Assembly: GCA_023362775.1 (NCBI GenBank)
Contig: JALMGJ010000006.1
Coordinates: forward strand, 8,827,001 to 8,891,000
Source of the DNA: Charina bottae
Taxonomy: Eukaryota; Chordata; Lepidosauria; Squamata; Charinaidae
Direction of reading: 5' to 3'
DNA length: 64,000 nucleotides
Shown here piece after piece: positions 43,708-54,328 of this stretch; positions within the stretch are counted from its first letter, which is position 1, and each line of letters begins with the position of its first letter. A program made the translations under genes and the position numbers. Below the pieces are notes generated by a model. It had not been told where the DNA came from. It searched no databases and saw nothing but the letters and a program-made list of their open reading frames with translations.

Positions 43708-44142
43708 GTTTGTTAGATTTATATCCCAGCATTCCTCTAGGACAGAGCTTTCCAAACTGTGTGTCGCGACACAAAAGTGTGTCGCCACACACAGTCTGGT
43801 GTGTCGCCACACAACCCAGAAGCGCTGATCATCATCAGCGCTTCCGGGTTTTCCTGCGGCGACACACCAACGGCGGCGTGCAAAAACCCGAAAGCAGCAG
43901 CAGCGCTTCTGGGGTTTCGCGCGCTGCCGCAACCCAGTTTGTTAGATTTATATCCCAGCATTCCTCTAGGACAGAGCTTTCCAAACTGTGTGTCGCAACA
44001 CAAAAGTGTGTCGCCACACACAGTCTGGTGTGTCGCCACACAACCCAGAAGCGCTGATCATCATCAGCACTTCCGGGTTTTCCCGTGGTGACACACCAAC
44101 GGCGGTTGGTGTGTCGCCGCGGGAAAACTTTGGAAAGCCCTG
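43708..44142. mobile_element. hAT-like element with a 229-bp partial tandem duplication
   Basis: The end 'cagagctttccaaactgtg' occurs at 43743 and again at 43972, each preceded by the same 35 bp of flank starting 'gtttgttagatttatat' (43708 and 43937). The right end 'ctttggaaagccctg' is at 44142, with a TSD 'ctctagga'/'ctgtagga'. Each unit has a perfect hairpin 'aagcgctgat'/'atcagcgctt' or a near copy. Confidence 0.8.
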
Positions 44143-44888
44143 CTGTAGGAGCTCAAGCTGAAATAGGGTAAAGGTAAAGGTTTCCCCTGCACAGTTGTGT
44201 CCGACTCTAGGGGCCGGTGCTCATCTCCGTTTCTTAGCTGAAGAGCCAGCGCTGTCCGAAGACGCTTCCGTGGTCATGTGTCCGGCATGATGTGCGCGGA
44301 ACACTGTTACCATCCCACGGAAGTGGTACCTATTTATCTACTTGCATTTGCATGCTTTCAAATTGCTAGGTTGGCAAGAGCTGGGGCGAGTACAGGAGCT
44401 CACTCCGTCACGTGGTGGTCGGGTCTCGAACCGCCGAACTTGCAACCTTCCGATTGACAAGCCTGGCATCTTAACCACTGAGCCACCACGCCCCCTCCTT
44501 AAGATAATATGGAAGTGATTATCTATTGTCTTTTTCCAGTTTTTTTTTAATTTACCAGTATAGGCTGCAGCTCTCAAGTTTCCAGAAAGTTACCCATTCA
44601 AATATTCATCCTGCTCAGCTTTCTAGATCTGCCAAAGTCAGCTAGCTGCTGCCATGTAGTAAAGTTTTGGGGAAATGCTTAAGTGTTAATTAAGTAGATG
44701 ATTTTATGCTGTTTTTGGTAAACAGACTACATTGAAATATTTCTTCTCAGGCTGTTTGGGGCGTCTTTGTCTGTGGGATGACGTAGACAAAGTATGATGT
44801 CCTCCAGATGGGAAAATCAAGATACTATTCCTGCTTTGGGATATAACCTTTTAGACTGCTGCAAATTAAGAGACAAAAAATAGAAATA

Positions 44889-45286
44889 CAGGTAGACCTT
44901 CCTTAATTACTGCCCTGTTTAGCGACTGTTCGAATTTATGACGGCACTGAAAAAATAACTTTATGACGGGTCCTTGCACTTATGACCCTCACAGCATCCC
45001 CGTGGTCCTGTGATTGAGATTCGAGCACTTTGCAATCAGCAGGCGTTTACGACTGTCGCAGCGTCCCACGGTCACATGCTCACCATTTGCGCACTTCACA
45101 GCCGGCTTGCCACAAGCAGTGTCAATGCAGAAGCGATCACGTGATGTCTTGCTTAATGACCCACGATGACTTGCTTAATGACCAAATGGGAAGTGACATT
45201 GTAAGTCCATCATGGTCATGTGATGTTTTGCTTAGCAACTGCATTGCTTAGCAATGGAGTTGCTGGTCCCAATTGTGGTCTACCTG
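44889..45286. mobile_element. 'GTAGTCCTCGC' MITE, 398 bp
   Basis: The ends 'caggtagaccttccttaatt' and 'ttgtggtctacctg' lie between TAs (44887-44888, 45287-45288). Inner motifs match the family. Confidence 0.85.
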
Positions 45287-45513
45287 TATGTGGATCTGTG
45301 CCTTTATGTAAACCAGACCAGCTCCACTTTTTTTCCACTCCAAAGGCATGTAAACCAAAGAGCACTTATTCCACTTTAAATACCGGGACCAGCACATTGG
45401 TTTGTAGCAGGGGCTGGCACCGAGCTAACTTTGGGAGATCTCAAAAATGCTGACTAGGATCAGATGTTGTTGGTACTTGGATGTGGGTCTATCAAGAAAT
45501 TGCAGGCTGGATT

Positions 45514-45799
45514 ATATATTTGTTTATTTTTCTTTATATGTAAGGGGAGGGAGCAACTGCCTTTGGTGATTTTTAAAATGTGTCTATGGAAGGATTTATA
45601 GAAATAATATGATCTTGGTTAGATTTAGAGTAAGGGATTAATTATGGAAATTGCTGTATATTCTTGTTGTTGAAAGTCGGAAATCATCTTGTAATTTCTT
45701 AAAAAATCTTTTCATTTTCTGTTTTTCCACTTTTTCCTTTTTTGTAGTTTTTATCTTTGCTTTAAACTTAATAAAATTCTTATCAAAAAAAAAAGAAAA
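45514..45799 (+). mobile_element. L1 LINE 3' UTR, 5'-truncated, 20-bp TSD
   Basis: TSD 'aagaaattgcaggctggatt' at 45494-45513 and 45800-45819. The body is an AT-rich 3' UTR matching the 3' part of the 4.3-6.0 kb element. AATAAA ('cttaataaaattc') precedes an A-rich tail. Confidence 0.88.
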
Positions 45800-45819
45800 A
45801 AGAAATTGCAGGCTGGATT

Positions 45820-46622
45820 GGGAAGTCACCAGGAATTTAACTCGACTGAAGAAAAAGTCTCCCTTTTTTAAAATCAATATATTAAATATTGGTCAGTTGG
45901 TAAGGTAGAAAAGAAAATGAGAAGGTACCAGTCTGCAGGGAAAAAAGGAAAAAAATCTTCCAGCATGCAAGAGGGAAAATAATTTATTATGAAGCCCAAC
46001 ACATTTCAAACAGTGTTTTTCCTTAAGGGCATTCTTGAATGACAATTTCCAAGTTAGCATCAAACCCTTTGCAACCTGTGTAAGTTGTTAGCTGACCAGG
46101 AACTAAAACAGTCTGGCTGTTTATTTTATGTTAGGTTATTTTTATACTTTCAGGCTTGCTGTCTGAAAAATACACAGCAAGGTGTTCATTTTTAGCTCTG
46201 TAAGACTTTCTCTCTCGTAAAAACAAAGACAAAACCCTTTCAATTCTGCCTTTCTATATATCTAAAGAGGTTGTGTTTGAATTTGACTGTACCTATAGCT
46301 GTCCTTCCGATTTCACAAAGATCCCTCAAGTTCAAATTGGGATCCACCAAACTTTGCTAATCTCCATCCCCAGATTTGTGTCTGAGACATATAGGTTTGA
46401 TTTTCATAATACACATAACCAGGTTAGTTAACACCGGAACAGCTGCGTTTGCCCAACAGGTGAAGTTTGATTAATTTTTAACCTTGGTTTTTTGTGGCTT
46501 AGGATATTAAGAGCAAATACAGCTCATGTAGTCAGTTTATTTATTTAATAGTTCAATCTATTGGACAAACCAAAAAAAATGGTTAATTCAGTAACCAGAT
46601 TAAGCATGTCAGACAAGCCCAG
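45820..46622. other. Unassigned sequence
   Basis: No repeat or gene recognised. Confidence 0.5.
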
Positions 46623-46631
46623 CAGCTGCTA

Positions 46632-46690
<59 letters not shown>

Positions 46691-46692
46691 TT
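46623..46692. repeat. (ATT)n microsatellite
   Basis: Interrupted trinucleotide repeat, followed by an L2-like tail scrap. Confidence 0.9.
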
Positions 46693-46837
46693 TATTATAG
46701 CAGCCCATTCCAACAGACTCTAGGCAGCTTACAAAAAGGTAGGTAACCCACAAGCACCAGTGTGTCCAAGGACACTGTCAAACTCTATGCCCTGATAAAT
46801 GTTAGCTATTCAACTTGGAAAAAAAAATATTATTAAA

Positions 46838-47040
46838 AATACGGGACCCTAACGCGCGCACATGCGTGTGCCGGCACACCGGCACATGAACGCAGGCACG
46901 CATGGTGGCACACGCGCGTGCATGCACTCCATCCCTTTAAAAATGGGGACAAAATTGAGTTTTTTAAGGAAACAACGGTACGGTCTGGGAAAGGTTAAAA
47001 AACGGGACTGTCCCATTCAAAACGGGACATATGGTCAGCC
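46838..47040. mobile_element. DNA repeat with 'gggactgtcccattcaaaac' end
   Basis: The right terminus 'aacgggacatatggtcagcc' is the inverted counterpart of the left terminus at 37112. The interior has CA/CG-rich sequence ('cgcgcacatgcg', 'ggcacaccggcac'). The left border is approximate. Confidence 0.6.
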
Positions 47041-48419
47041 CATTTATTGGTCTCTAAAGCAAAACGCTTTCTGATATTCTGCGTGTGCAAGGAAACACAC
47101 CCCAACACAAATAATAAATAGATACTATGGAGGGAGAGGGAAGTGGAGCGAAATGCTGCATGTGTGTGTGTGTGTGAGAGACAGAAAGAACCCTGGAGGT
47201 GGCAGAAGAATCTTATGGCTACTCTGTGAAAGTGGAATGTTTCTACTTGACCAACCAATAGCAGGTGCTCACGGTACTAGTGTGAATATGTCTGATTTTT
47301 GCACAGTATACAACAAGTAATGCAAAACAATGTTCTTCTGATTTGCTTATCAATAATTTTCTTTTAGGTTCACAGCGTTCTGAACTAATAATGTTTGATG
47401 GTAGATTTGTGTTGCATTTATTATCTATGCTGTTCTCTCTCTTTCTCTCTCTCTGCCCCCCTTCCCCCTTTGTGGGAATTAACTTCTCTCTGGAGGAGTT
47501 GAATTTGAGAGATATTTCTTGTGAGGTTCTGAATGCATGTACAAACTTGTGTGCATTTGATTGCGAAGCCCTAAATGAGTTTGATTTTATTTATGGTTAC
47601 ACTCTAGGATGTGTTAACAGAGTCACCAACATTCACATTTCCAGGCTTACATAAAATCTATTGCAGCTGCAGGGCAAAGGTATAAAACTTTCATGAGACA
47701 CATAAAATATACAAAATGCTATTAATATTTAATACAATTTGCAGCAGTCAATGAGTGCAATCAATGTTTATTAATTAAGCTATTCCAGCTGTGTATGTGT
47801 GTGTGTCTTTTTAAATGCTTTGTATCAGAATTGGAATAAGCTTCTTACATTGAGGAAAAATTGTGCTGCACAGAGCAATTATATTGATTGTGCTTGAATT
47901 AATTGGAGGGTTCCCCCCCCCACTTTGGTGGCTAGATTTTCCTTGTTTTTTGTTTTATTTTGGTTTTTTGCTGCCACCGTTTGGAATAATGTGTGGAATT
48001 AAAACAAAGAGGGTAGATTTTATTCTCTGCAGTTTTTTTTTTCTTTTTTTGCAGGAGCGGGGAACTTTGTAGAAATGTTTCATTGTGGTGGATCAGAAAG
48101 CACATATGCCCTTCTCTCCAGGAGAGAGGTTTATGTTGTCCTTTGTTTCCATGAAATCCAGATATGCAGAGCTTGAACTGGGAGGAGTCCATTTAATTTT
48201 ATGATTCAGGAGTGTTTTAATCTTCATCAACCTAACTTGGGCAAATACATCGACCTTTTCTTTCTTGGTAGCTTTGTAACAAGAGATGATCACACTGGAT
48301 AGCACAACAAAGAACCAACCAGGAAAACTGCAGTCTTGTGACATGGAGCAGCGCCAAACAACAGCTCTCTGAGGATACCAGTTGTTCCCCATGGAGAGCA
48401 AAAGCTAATCTTCTGCTAT
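47041..48419. other. Unassigned, AT-rich, possibly low-copy
   Basis: About 47690-47790 is AT-rich and has a homeobox-type core ('attaattaagc'). No gene is supported. Confidence 0.4.
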
Positions 48420-48620
48420 TTTGTAAACCGCCCAGGGTCCCCTATTCAGGGAGATGGGCAGGGATAAATTAAATTAAATTAAATTAAATTAAATTAAATT
48501 AAATTAAATTAAATTAAATTAAATTAAATTAAATTAAATTAAATTAAATTAAATTAAATTAAATTAAATTAAATTAAATTAAATTAAATTAAATTAAATT
48601 AAATTAAATTAAATTAAATT
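48420..48620 (+). mobile_element. L2-type LINE tail seeding a 155-bp (AAATT)n array
   Basis: 'gtaaaccgcccagggtcccc' and 'gagatgggcagggataaatt' are directly followed by an uninterrupted AAATT array from about 48466 to 48620. Confidence 0.88.
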
Positions 48621-49700
48621 AATCTGCTTACTCTTCCAGGCAGTATCATCCTGAGCAAAAGCAGATTTCTCTTGTTGTACCAAGGATCGTTCTCAAGCTG
48701 AAGATTGAGGCTCCAAAACTTGATGACTTTTTGCATTTAGAAGAAACTAATGTCTACTCCATCCAAGTGGAATGTTGTGTTTCTATAGAAGAACTGCAAA
48801 TGAATTGGTCTTTTCTCTTTTCCTTCAGGATTAACTTCAGGGACTTGTTGCAATAGTCACGCCTAATTCCTGAATTTAGGAATTGGTTTGCACAAGACCC
48901 TGAACCATTAATGAACCAATGGTGTGGGTTCACACAACTTGCTAAGCTGTAAAAAAGCTAATGAAGCTGACCATTCTTAGCAGCTTAACAGAACTGGTTC
49001 AGCCAGGCCTAATGTCTGTTGTGTCAACCCTCCTATGGCCATTTTTGTTGTCCACCTTGGAAATCTGATGCAACAGTCTTATTCCAATCAGAGTTAAAGT
49101 TGTGTTTTGAATTCTCAGTAGCAACCCCCTTGGACCATCGTTAAACTTATTCATCTGTTCGTTCATTCATCATATTTATATAGCCACCCATCTCACAGAA
49201 CCTGACTTACTATTATGGCCAACAGGTGCCAAGAATCTTTTTTTTTCAAATGGTGATCCAAGCCACATAAATTCAGAACTGGTGGTATGAAGGCTTTGGG
49301 GTTACCAGTAGCGACGGTGTAATCAAAGCTCCTCCTGTTTTTTTATCTACCTGCAACACACATAAAAAATAGGCAGAGCTTCAATTGCACTGTTGTGGCC
49401 ACCATCTTAACATTATTTTTACCACACCCTGCAGACACCCCTGACATGGCAATTCCATCAGATCTTGGGGACTGGAACACTGTGGTCCTGTTCCCTTTGG
49501 TCCTGGAAGATCTTAGGAATTTTGATTCTACTGAGGAATATACCCCATTCTCTACGTAGGTTGTAGTACGTTACTGACTTGTTTTGGTTTTCCTGTGTTG
49601 TTTTTCACCCCAGTTGATGGAGGTTGGGATGTTCATTATTCAGATGTGTTCATGAATGGAGTAGCCTAAAAGCCCGGTACTGCAAATAAATATAAATCAA
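48621..49700. other. Mostly unassigned; unnamed repeat at 49330-49443
   Basis: 49330-49443 contains 'cacataaaaaataggcagag' and 'cttcaattgcac', related to 40.3 and 60.4 kb. Near 48900 'gggttcacacaac' recurs from 7.45 kb. Confidence 0.45.
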
Positions 49701-49980
49701 TGGTTGTTCTGGGTTTTCCAGGCTGTGTGGCCGTGTTCTGGCAGTTTTGGTTCTTAACTTTTCGCCAGTAGCTGTGGCTGGCATCTTCAGAGGACAGGAG
49801 CACAGCTAGAAGATTCTCTTGGGCACAGAGAGAATCTTCTAGCTGTGCTCCTGTCCTCTAAAGATGCCAGCCACAGCTACTGGCGAAACTTTAAGAACCA
49901 AAACTGCCAGAACACAGCCACACAGCCCGGAAAACCCACAACAACCATCTGATTCCAGCCGTGAAAGCCTTCGACTATAC
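49701..49980 (+). mobile_element. PLE family 2 terminal palindrome with a 13-bp TSD
   Basis: Inverted arms of about 120 bp meet at a short centre near 49825. 'aaatataaatcaa' flanks the unit at 49688-49700 and 49981-49993. Each arm has a hammerhead-like core: minus CTGAAGA (49784-49790) with GAAA (49760-49763), and plus CTAAAGA (49858-49864) with GAAA (49885-49888). The stem II arms are 'tgccag' and 'ctggcg'. Assignment to PLE is by this architecture; no coding part remains. Confidence 0.68.
49760..49790 (-). ncRNA. Hammerhead-like core, PLE family 2, left arm
   Basis: On the minus strand CTGAAGA is followed by stem II ('tgccagccacagctactggc') and GAAA. All core bases of CUGANGA and GAAA are kept. 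The right-arm copy has an A in place of the invariant G, and should be inactive. Confidence 0.5.
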
Positions 49981-50238
49981 AAATATAAATCAATCAATCA
50001 ATCCTGGTGTTTCACTCTTTCTTCCCTATGAAGGTTCTCAGTCATCCAGGTGGAATTGTCTGTAGCTTGAATCATGTCAACTGGATTTCTATTTTCTTAG
50101 TGGAAACATTTCACTCCTTATCCAAGGAGCTTCTTCAGTCTGAGTAAAGTTAGTAAGGGAATCCTTAAATATGTTTCTAGGCTGGCTGTGTGACCTTGCA
50201 CCTGGGGCTAGGTCATGGTTATTTTGAGATGTTTGTTT

Positions 50239-50666
50239 CTAAGTCCCTTTATCATCTAAAGGAGGATCGTTAAGATTACCCTGCTGCTGTTGAGCTTGTG
50301 AAATGGTCTTAATCTTCCTAGGCACAGAAGACAAAGCAGGAAGGAAGATAGGGGAAAGGTTATGCCTGAGGCCCCCACCTCTATTCAAGGAAGGATTTTC
50401 CAAGTTGGCATGAATGGATTCCTTGACCCCTCTCTCAAACCACCTATCTTCTCTGTCTAAAATGTGAACATTAATGTCCTCAAATGAGTGTCCTTTTTCC
50501 TTTAGATGAAGATAAACTGCTGACTCTGGTCCTGTGGTGTTACTTCTCCTGTGTTGGGCCATCCTCCTGTACAAAGGTTGTTTGGTTTCTCCAATGTAGA
50601 GTTCAGAGCACTCCTCACTGCACTGGATTGCATACACTACATTGCTTTCCTTGTGTTTTGGAGTTT
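50239..50666 (-). pseudogene. PLE GIY-YIG endonuclease, left arm, N-truncated
   Basis: A mirror copy of the right-arm frame with the same motifs ('ELYIGETKQPLYRRMAQ', 'SLNRGGGLRHNL'). Its protein is identical over the shared part, so the arms are very recent or kept alike by conversion. Confidence 0.8.
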
Positions 50667-50679
50667 GAAACTCCAAAAC

Positions 50680-51107
50680 AAACTCCAAAACACAAGGAAA
50701 GCAATGTAGTGTATGCAATCCAGTGCAGTGAGGAGTGCTCTGAACTCTACATTGGAGAAACCAAACAACCTTTGTACAGGAGGATGGCCCAACACAGGAG
50801 AAGTAACACCACAGGACCAGAGTCAGCAGTTTATCTTCATCTAAAGGAAAAAGGACACTCATTTGAGGACATTAATGTTCACATTTTAGACAGAGAAGAT
50901 AGGTGGTTTGAGAGAGGGGTCAAGGAATCCATTCATGCCAACTTGGAAAATCCTTCCTTGAATAGAGGTGGGGGCCTCAGGCATAACCTTTCCCCTATCT
51001 TCCTTCCTGCTTTGTCTTCTGTGCCTAGGAAGATTAAGACCATTTCACAAGCTCAACAGCAGCAGGGTAATCTTAACGATCCTCCTTTAGATGATAAAGG
51101 GACTTAG
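50680..51107 (+). pseudogene. PLE GIY-YIG endonuclease, right arm, N-truncated
   Basis: The frame has 'NVVYAIQCSEECSELYIGET' (the VVY/YIG pair and two Cys), 'LYRRMAQHRR' (catalytic Arg region), 'LHLKEKGHSFED', 'RWFERGVKESIHANLE', and ends 'DDPPLDDKGT'-like at 51107. This matches PLE endonucleases that nick the target to prime reverse transcription. No RT domain is present. Open codons upstream of 50680 are antisense of the other arm. Confidence 0.8.
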
Positions 51108-51194
51108 AAACAAACATCTCAAAATAACCATGACCTAGCCCCAGGTGCAAGGTCACACAGCCAGCCTAGAAACATATTTAAGGATTCCCTTACT

Positions 51195-51256
51195 AACTTT
51201 ACTCAGACTGAAGAAGCTCCTTGGATAAGGAGTGAAACGTTTCCACTAAGAAAATA
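51195..51256 (+). ncRNA. Hammerhead-like core, PLE family 1, right arm
   Basis: CTGAAGA at 51208-51214, a perfect stem II hairpin 'ctccttggataaggag', GAAA at 51234-51237, and palindromic stem III 'aaacgttt'. The mirror copy is at 50109-50138 (minus). Confidence 0.6.
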
Positions 51257-51511
51257 GAAATCCAGTTGACATGATTCAAGCTACAGACTCTTTCTTCCCT
51301 GTTTTCTTTTCTATACCTCCCACTCTCAAGTCCTTCTCTCTCTCTCTGAACCCTACCTTGATGTTCCTCTCACTGTCTTCTGCCCCATGTTCCTGTGTCC
51401 TCTTCTGATGTGTTCTCCTCTCTTCCAATTCCCATGTTCTTCGCTCTTTCTCCTACGTTCCCATGTCCCACCATTCTCGCTCCAAAATTGGTATCATACT
51501 TATATCATTCA

Positions 51512-51902
51512 GAAGGCTGAGCGAAGGAAGATCGATGCTTTTGAACTGTGGTGTTGGAGGAAAATTCTGAGAGTGCCTTGGACTGCAAGAAGATCAAACC
51601 AGTCCATACTCCAGGAAATAAAGCCAGACTGCTCACTGGAGGGAAAGATATTAAAGGCAAAACTGAAGTACTTTGGCCACATCATGAGAAGACAGGATAC
51701 CCTGGAGAAGATGCTGATGCTAGGGAAAGTGGAAGGCCAAAGGAAGAGGGGCCAATCAAGGGCAAGATGGATGGATGATATTCTGGAGGTGACGGACTCA
51801 ACCGTGGGGGAGCGGGGGTGGCGACGGCCAACAGGAAGCTCTGGCGTGGGCTGGTCCATGAAGTCACAAAGAGTCGGAAGCGACTGAACGAATAAACAAC
51901 AA
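51512..51902 (+). mobile_element. Bov-B LINE 3' end, 391 bp, 14-bp TSD
   Basis: TSD 'acttatatcattca' at 51498-51511 and 51903-51916. The plus strand encodes the Bov-B C-terminus ('RKIDAFELWCWRKILRVPWT', 'KYFGHIMRRQDTLEKML', 'RARWMDDILEVTDSTVGERG') and ends 'gactgaacgaataaacaac'. It is 5' truncated, with no RT motif. Confidence 0.92.
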
Positions 51903-51916
51903 ACTTATATCATTCA

Positions 51917-53165
51917 CAATTCAGTGACCTTCATCCATATCCAACCCGCATTTTGAGTCCCCAAATGACATATCGTTGCTTTTAGTTTGAGTTTTAGCCA
52001 CTGTATTAAACATATATTTCATTTGACATTCCTGGGTTATTTTTTTTAATGGTGTTGTTGAAATAGATCAAGCTCACCACTAATATATCAATTCTCTCCT
52101 TTTTTTCTACAAACTGGAACTCAATTTACCTGAAACAAGATATTCCTTCTGAAATTTTAAATTCCCAGCAGTTCTGTAATTCAATTAAGCCCTGAAGAGT
52201 TAAAAGCAAAAATAAAACAAGAATACTCTACTGTTATTTTCTATACATGATTTCACTGCTTGGTTCCAAAATAAATGAAAAAGTACAGCTGTTGGGTTCG
52301 AGTTCATTTATCACTTTATGCAGTTTATATGGTTTTTATGTGTAATCGTATTTGCAGAGAATTTTTATAGCCTCTTTCTTTTTCCCCCTGCCAGCTACAT
52401 CTATGTACTAGAAGCAGAGGGGAAAAATGATGAAATGTGCCAGTCTTCTTTTTCAAGCAAGCAGAAGAATGCATCATAAATATCACCATTTATTAGTTTC
52501 TCATTCCAGAGTTGATCCCCAATGTAACGATGGGAACCAGCGGTCTTCCCTAATTATAACGGTTTATTGCATTATGTATCAACGATGACAATTGTGTCTT
52601 TCTAGAAGGTTTACAAAAAGAAATCCCAAGTAGATTTTCACTGGTTTGAAAACAATTGGAATAAGCCACATAATTTAAATGTAAGGAAGACATCATCTAA
52701 ATGCCATACCACAGACGTGGTTTGCCTTTAAAATTCATGGCTTTTAGTTGATGTCTTTGTTATATTTAAATTGTGCGGCCCAACTTGTTGGGGCCAGAGA
52801 TCATGTGGGATGTTGAGAGCATGTAGTGGGCACATTCACAAAATGGTTGCCACCGTTGGATTTTCCATTGGCCAGAATGCCAACAGACCTCCTAGGGGGC
52901 TGTCTGAAATAGCAGTGGGACTTTTCTGGGGTCCAAAGATATTACTGCAAATAAATATGATGCTAAAAGCTAGTGCTTTTGTGGCAGGTCTACTTCTGAG
53001 TAATTTTTTTTTCTCTAAAAGACTTTTTAAAAAGTCTGGTGATCCGGGAGTTGTTGGGTGGCTACACTGGTGCCCTGGGCACCAATATTTGAGGATCTTC
53101 TTACAGACTACAATTGGTATCAGTTCCATAGCTCAGGGTCAGCTGCAGGGACTTATAAGAAGATC
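51917..53165. other. Unassigned, possibly low-copy
   Basis: 52.2-52.7 kb reads as non-repetitive AT-rich sequence without any element hallmark. A conserved non-coding element is possible but not shown. Confidence 0.4.
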
Positions 53166-53173
53166 CTCTAAAA

Positions 53174-53478
53174 CAGGGGTGGGGAACCTTTTTTCTACCA
53201 AGGGCCATTTGGATATTTATAACCGGGGACCAGGGGGTGGGGGGCGGGGTTTCTGGGATTTCCGCGGACCGGGGGCCAGAGTTTGTGGGCGGGAGCCAAT
53301 CACAAGCACTGGGGGGCAGGGTTTGCAGGCAGGAGCCAATCACGTGGAAGGGGTGGGGTTTGCAAGCAGGAGCCAATCGTGTGGAAAGGGCGGGGTTTGC
53401 GGGCGGGAGCCCCGCGGGCCTTAGGCAGGAGCCCTGCGGGCCTTATACGGCCTGTGGGCCTGTCGTTGCCCACCCCTG
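53174..53478. mobile_element. 'CAGGGGTGGG' hAT element, 305 bp
   Basis: The ends 'caggggtggggaacc' and 'gttgcccacccctg' are inverted, with perfect TSD 'ctctaaaa' (53166-53173, 53479-53486). The interior is a G-rich minisatellite with 'gggagccaatcac' units. Open frames here are repeat artefacts. Confidence 0.9.
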
Positions 53479-53486
53479 CTCTAAAA

Positions 53487-53899
53487 TGACGGATCATGTA
53501 GACCAAGATGTTCAACCTCGGTGTGTCAGATGCAAGCCCTTAAGAGCTTTCAAGATAATTACCAGCCCTTTGCATTTTGTCCAGAAACAAATCAGCAACT
53601 CGTGTAATGTTTTTTAAATACTAGTATAATATGATCTCTCCAAATTACCCCAGAGAGAGACCTGACTGCCAATTTTTAAAGCAGCTGATGTTTCAGAATT
53701 ATATACAAAGGCAGTCCCATGTAGAACAAATACGTTACAACATCCTTAGTGCAACCTCAATAGCTGGGGTGAAATGCCTGGTTAAAAAATAAGCTTTCTT
53801 TCTTGTCCTGTCTGTAGAGAGGAGCATCTTCCCTGCCACCCCTGGCCTGTATCACTGGGCTCTCAGCTGAATCTCCTTTGGTCCTCCATGTTGTTTTCT
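53487..53899. other. Unassigned sequence
   Basis: Nothing recognised. Confidence 0.5.
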
Positions 53900-54150
53900 C
53901 AATATGAGAAACAGTTTGGTGTAGTGGTGAAGGTGCTGGGCCAGAAGCTGGGAGAGTGTGAGTTTTAGTCCTCCCTTAATCATGGAAGCCATCTTGGTGA
54001 TTTTGGGCCAATCATTCTCTCTCAGCTCAATCTACCTCATAGTGTTCTTGTGGTGGTGAAAATGGGAGGCAGGAACATTACGTCCACCACCTTGAGTTGT
54101 ACGAAATAAGGGCAGGATATAAATCTGATAATAATCATAATACTTGGGGG
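53900..54150 (+). mobile_element. MIR-like SINE, full length
   Basis: A-box-like 'tggtgtagtgg', then 'gtgctgggccagaagctggg', core 'gattttgggccaatcattc', 'ctcatagtgttcttgtggtg', and an L2-like end 'caccttgagttgtacg'. It is the single-unit relative of the expanded SINE at 0.4-1.4 kb. Confidence 0.75.
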
Positions 54151-54328
54151 TGGGGGACAGACTTCTACCCAATGAACAGAAAGCTCTCTGCTGATTCTTC
54201 TGTTTGTTTGTCCGATTTGTCTCTTATTTAAATTTTAAAAGCTTATTTGGTTTAGATATTTTTAACATTTTAAAGATAAAATACACCAACTTGACTTTTT
54301 CTCTTTAGATCACTGGTGGACAACCATT

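Larger units (their letters stand above)
43401..44495 (-). mobile_element. Composite insertion bounded by Sauria-type SINE sequences, one 14-bp TSD
   Basis: 'tccttaagataata' flanks the whole unit (43387-43400 and 44496-44509). On the minus strand it begins with a complete SINE (44495-44167; A box 'tggctcagtgg'). It continues through 574 bp of other DNA (a hAT element and an L2 tail) and ends with the 3' part of a second SINE (43592-43401). The inner SINE's 3' border has no TSD partner of its own. A read-through transcript retrotransposed as one piece would explain this. Confidence 0.7.
50028..51286. mobile_element. PLE family 1, head-to-head inverted pair, 14-bp TSD
   Basis: Two 607-bp, nearly identical arms (50060-50666 and 50680-51286) face away from a 13-bp centre. 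'actctttcttccct' is duplicated at 50014-50027 and 51287-51300. Each arm holds the GIY-YIG endonuclease ORF end, a 3' non-coding part, and a hammerhead-like core. An extra 32 bp starts the left side ('gaaggttctcagtcatcc'). A single TSD around both arms indicates one insertion event. Confidence 0.85.
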
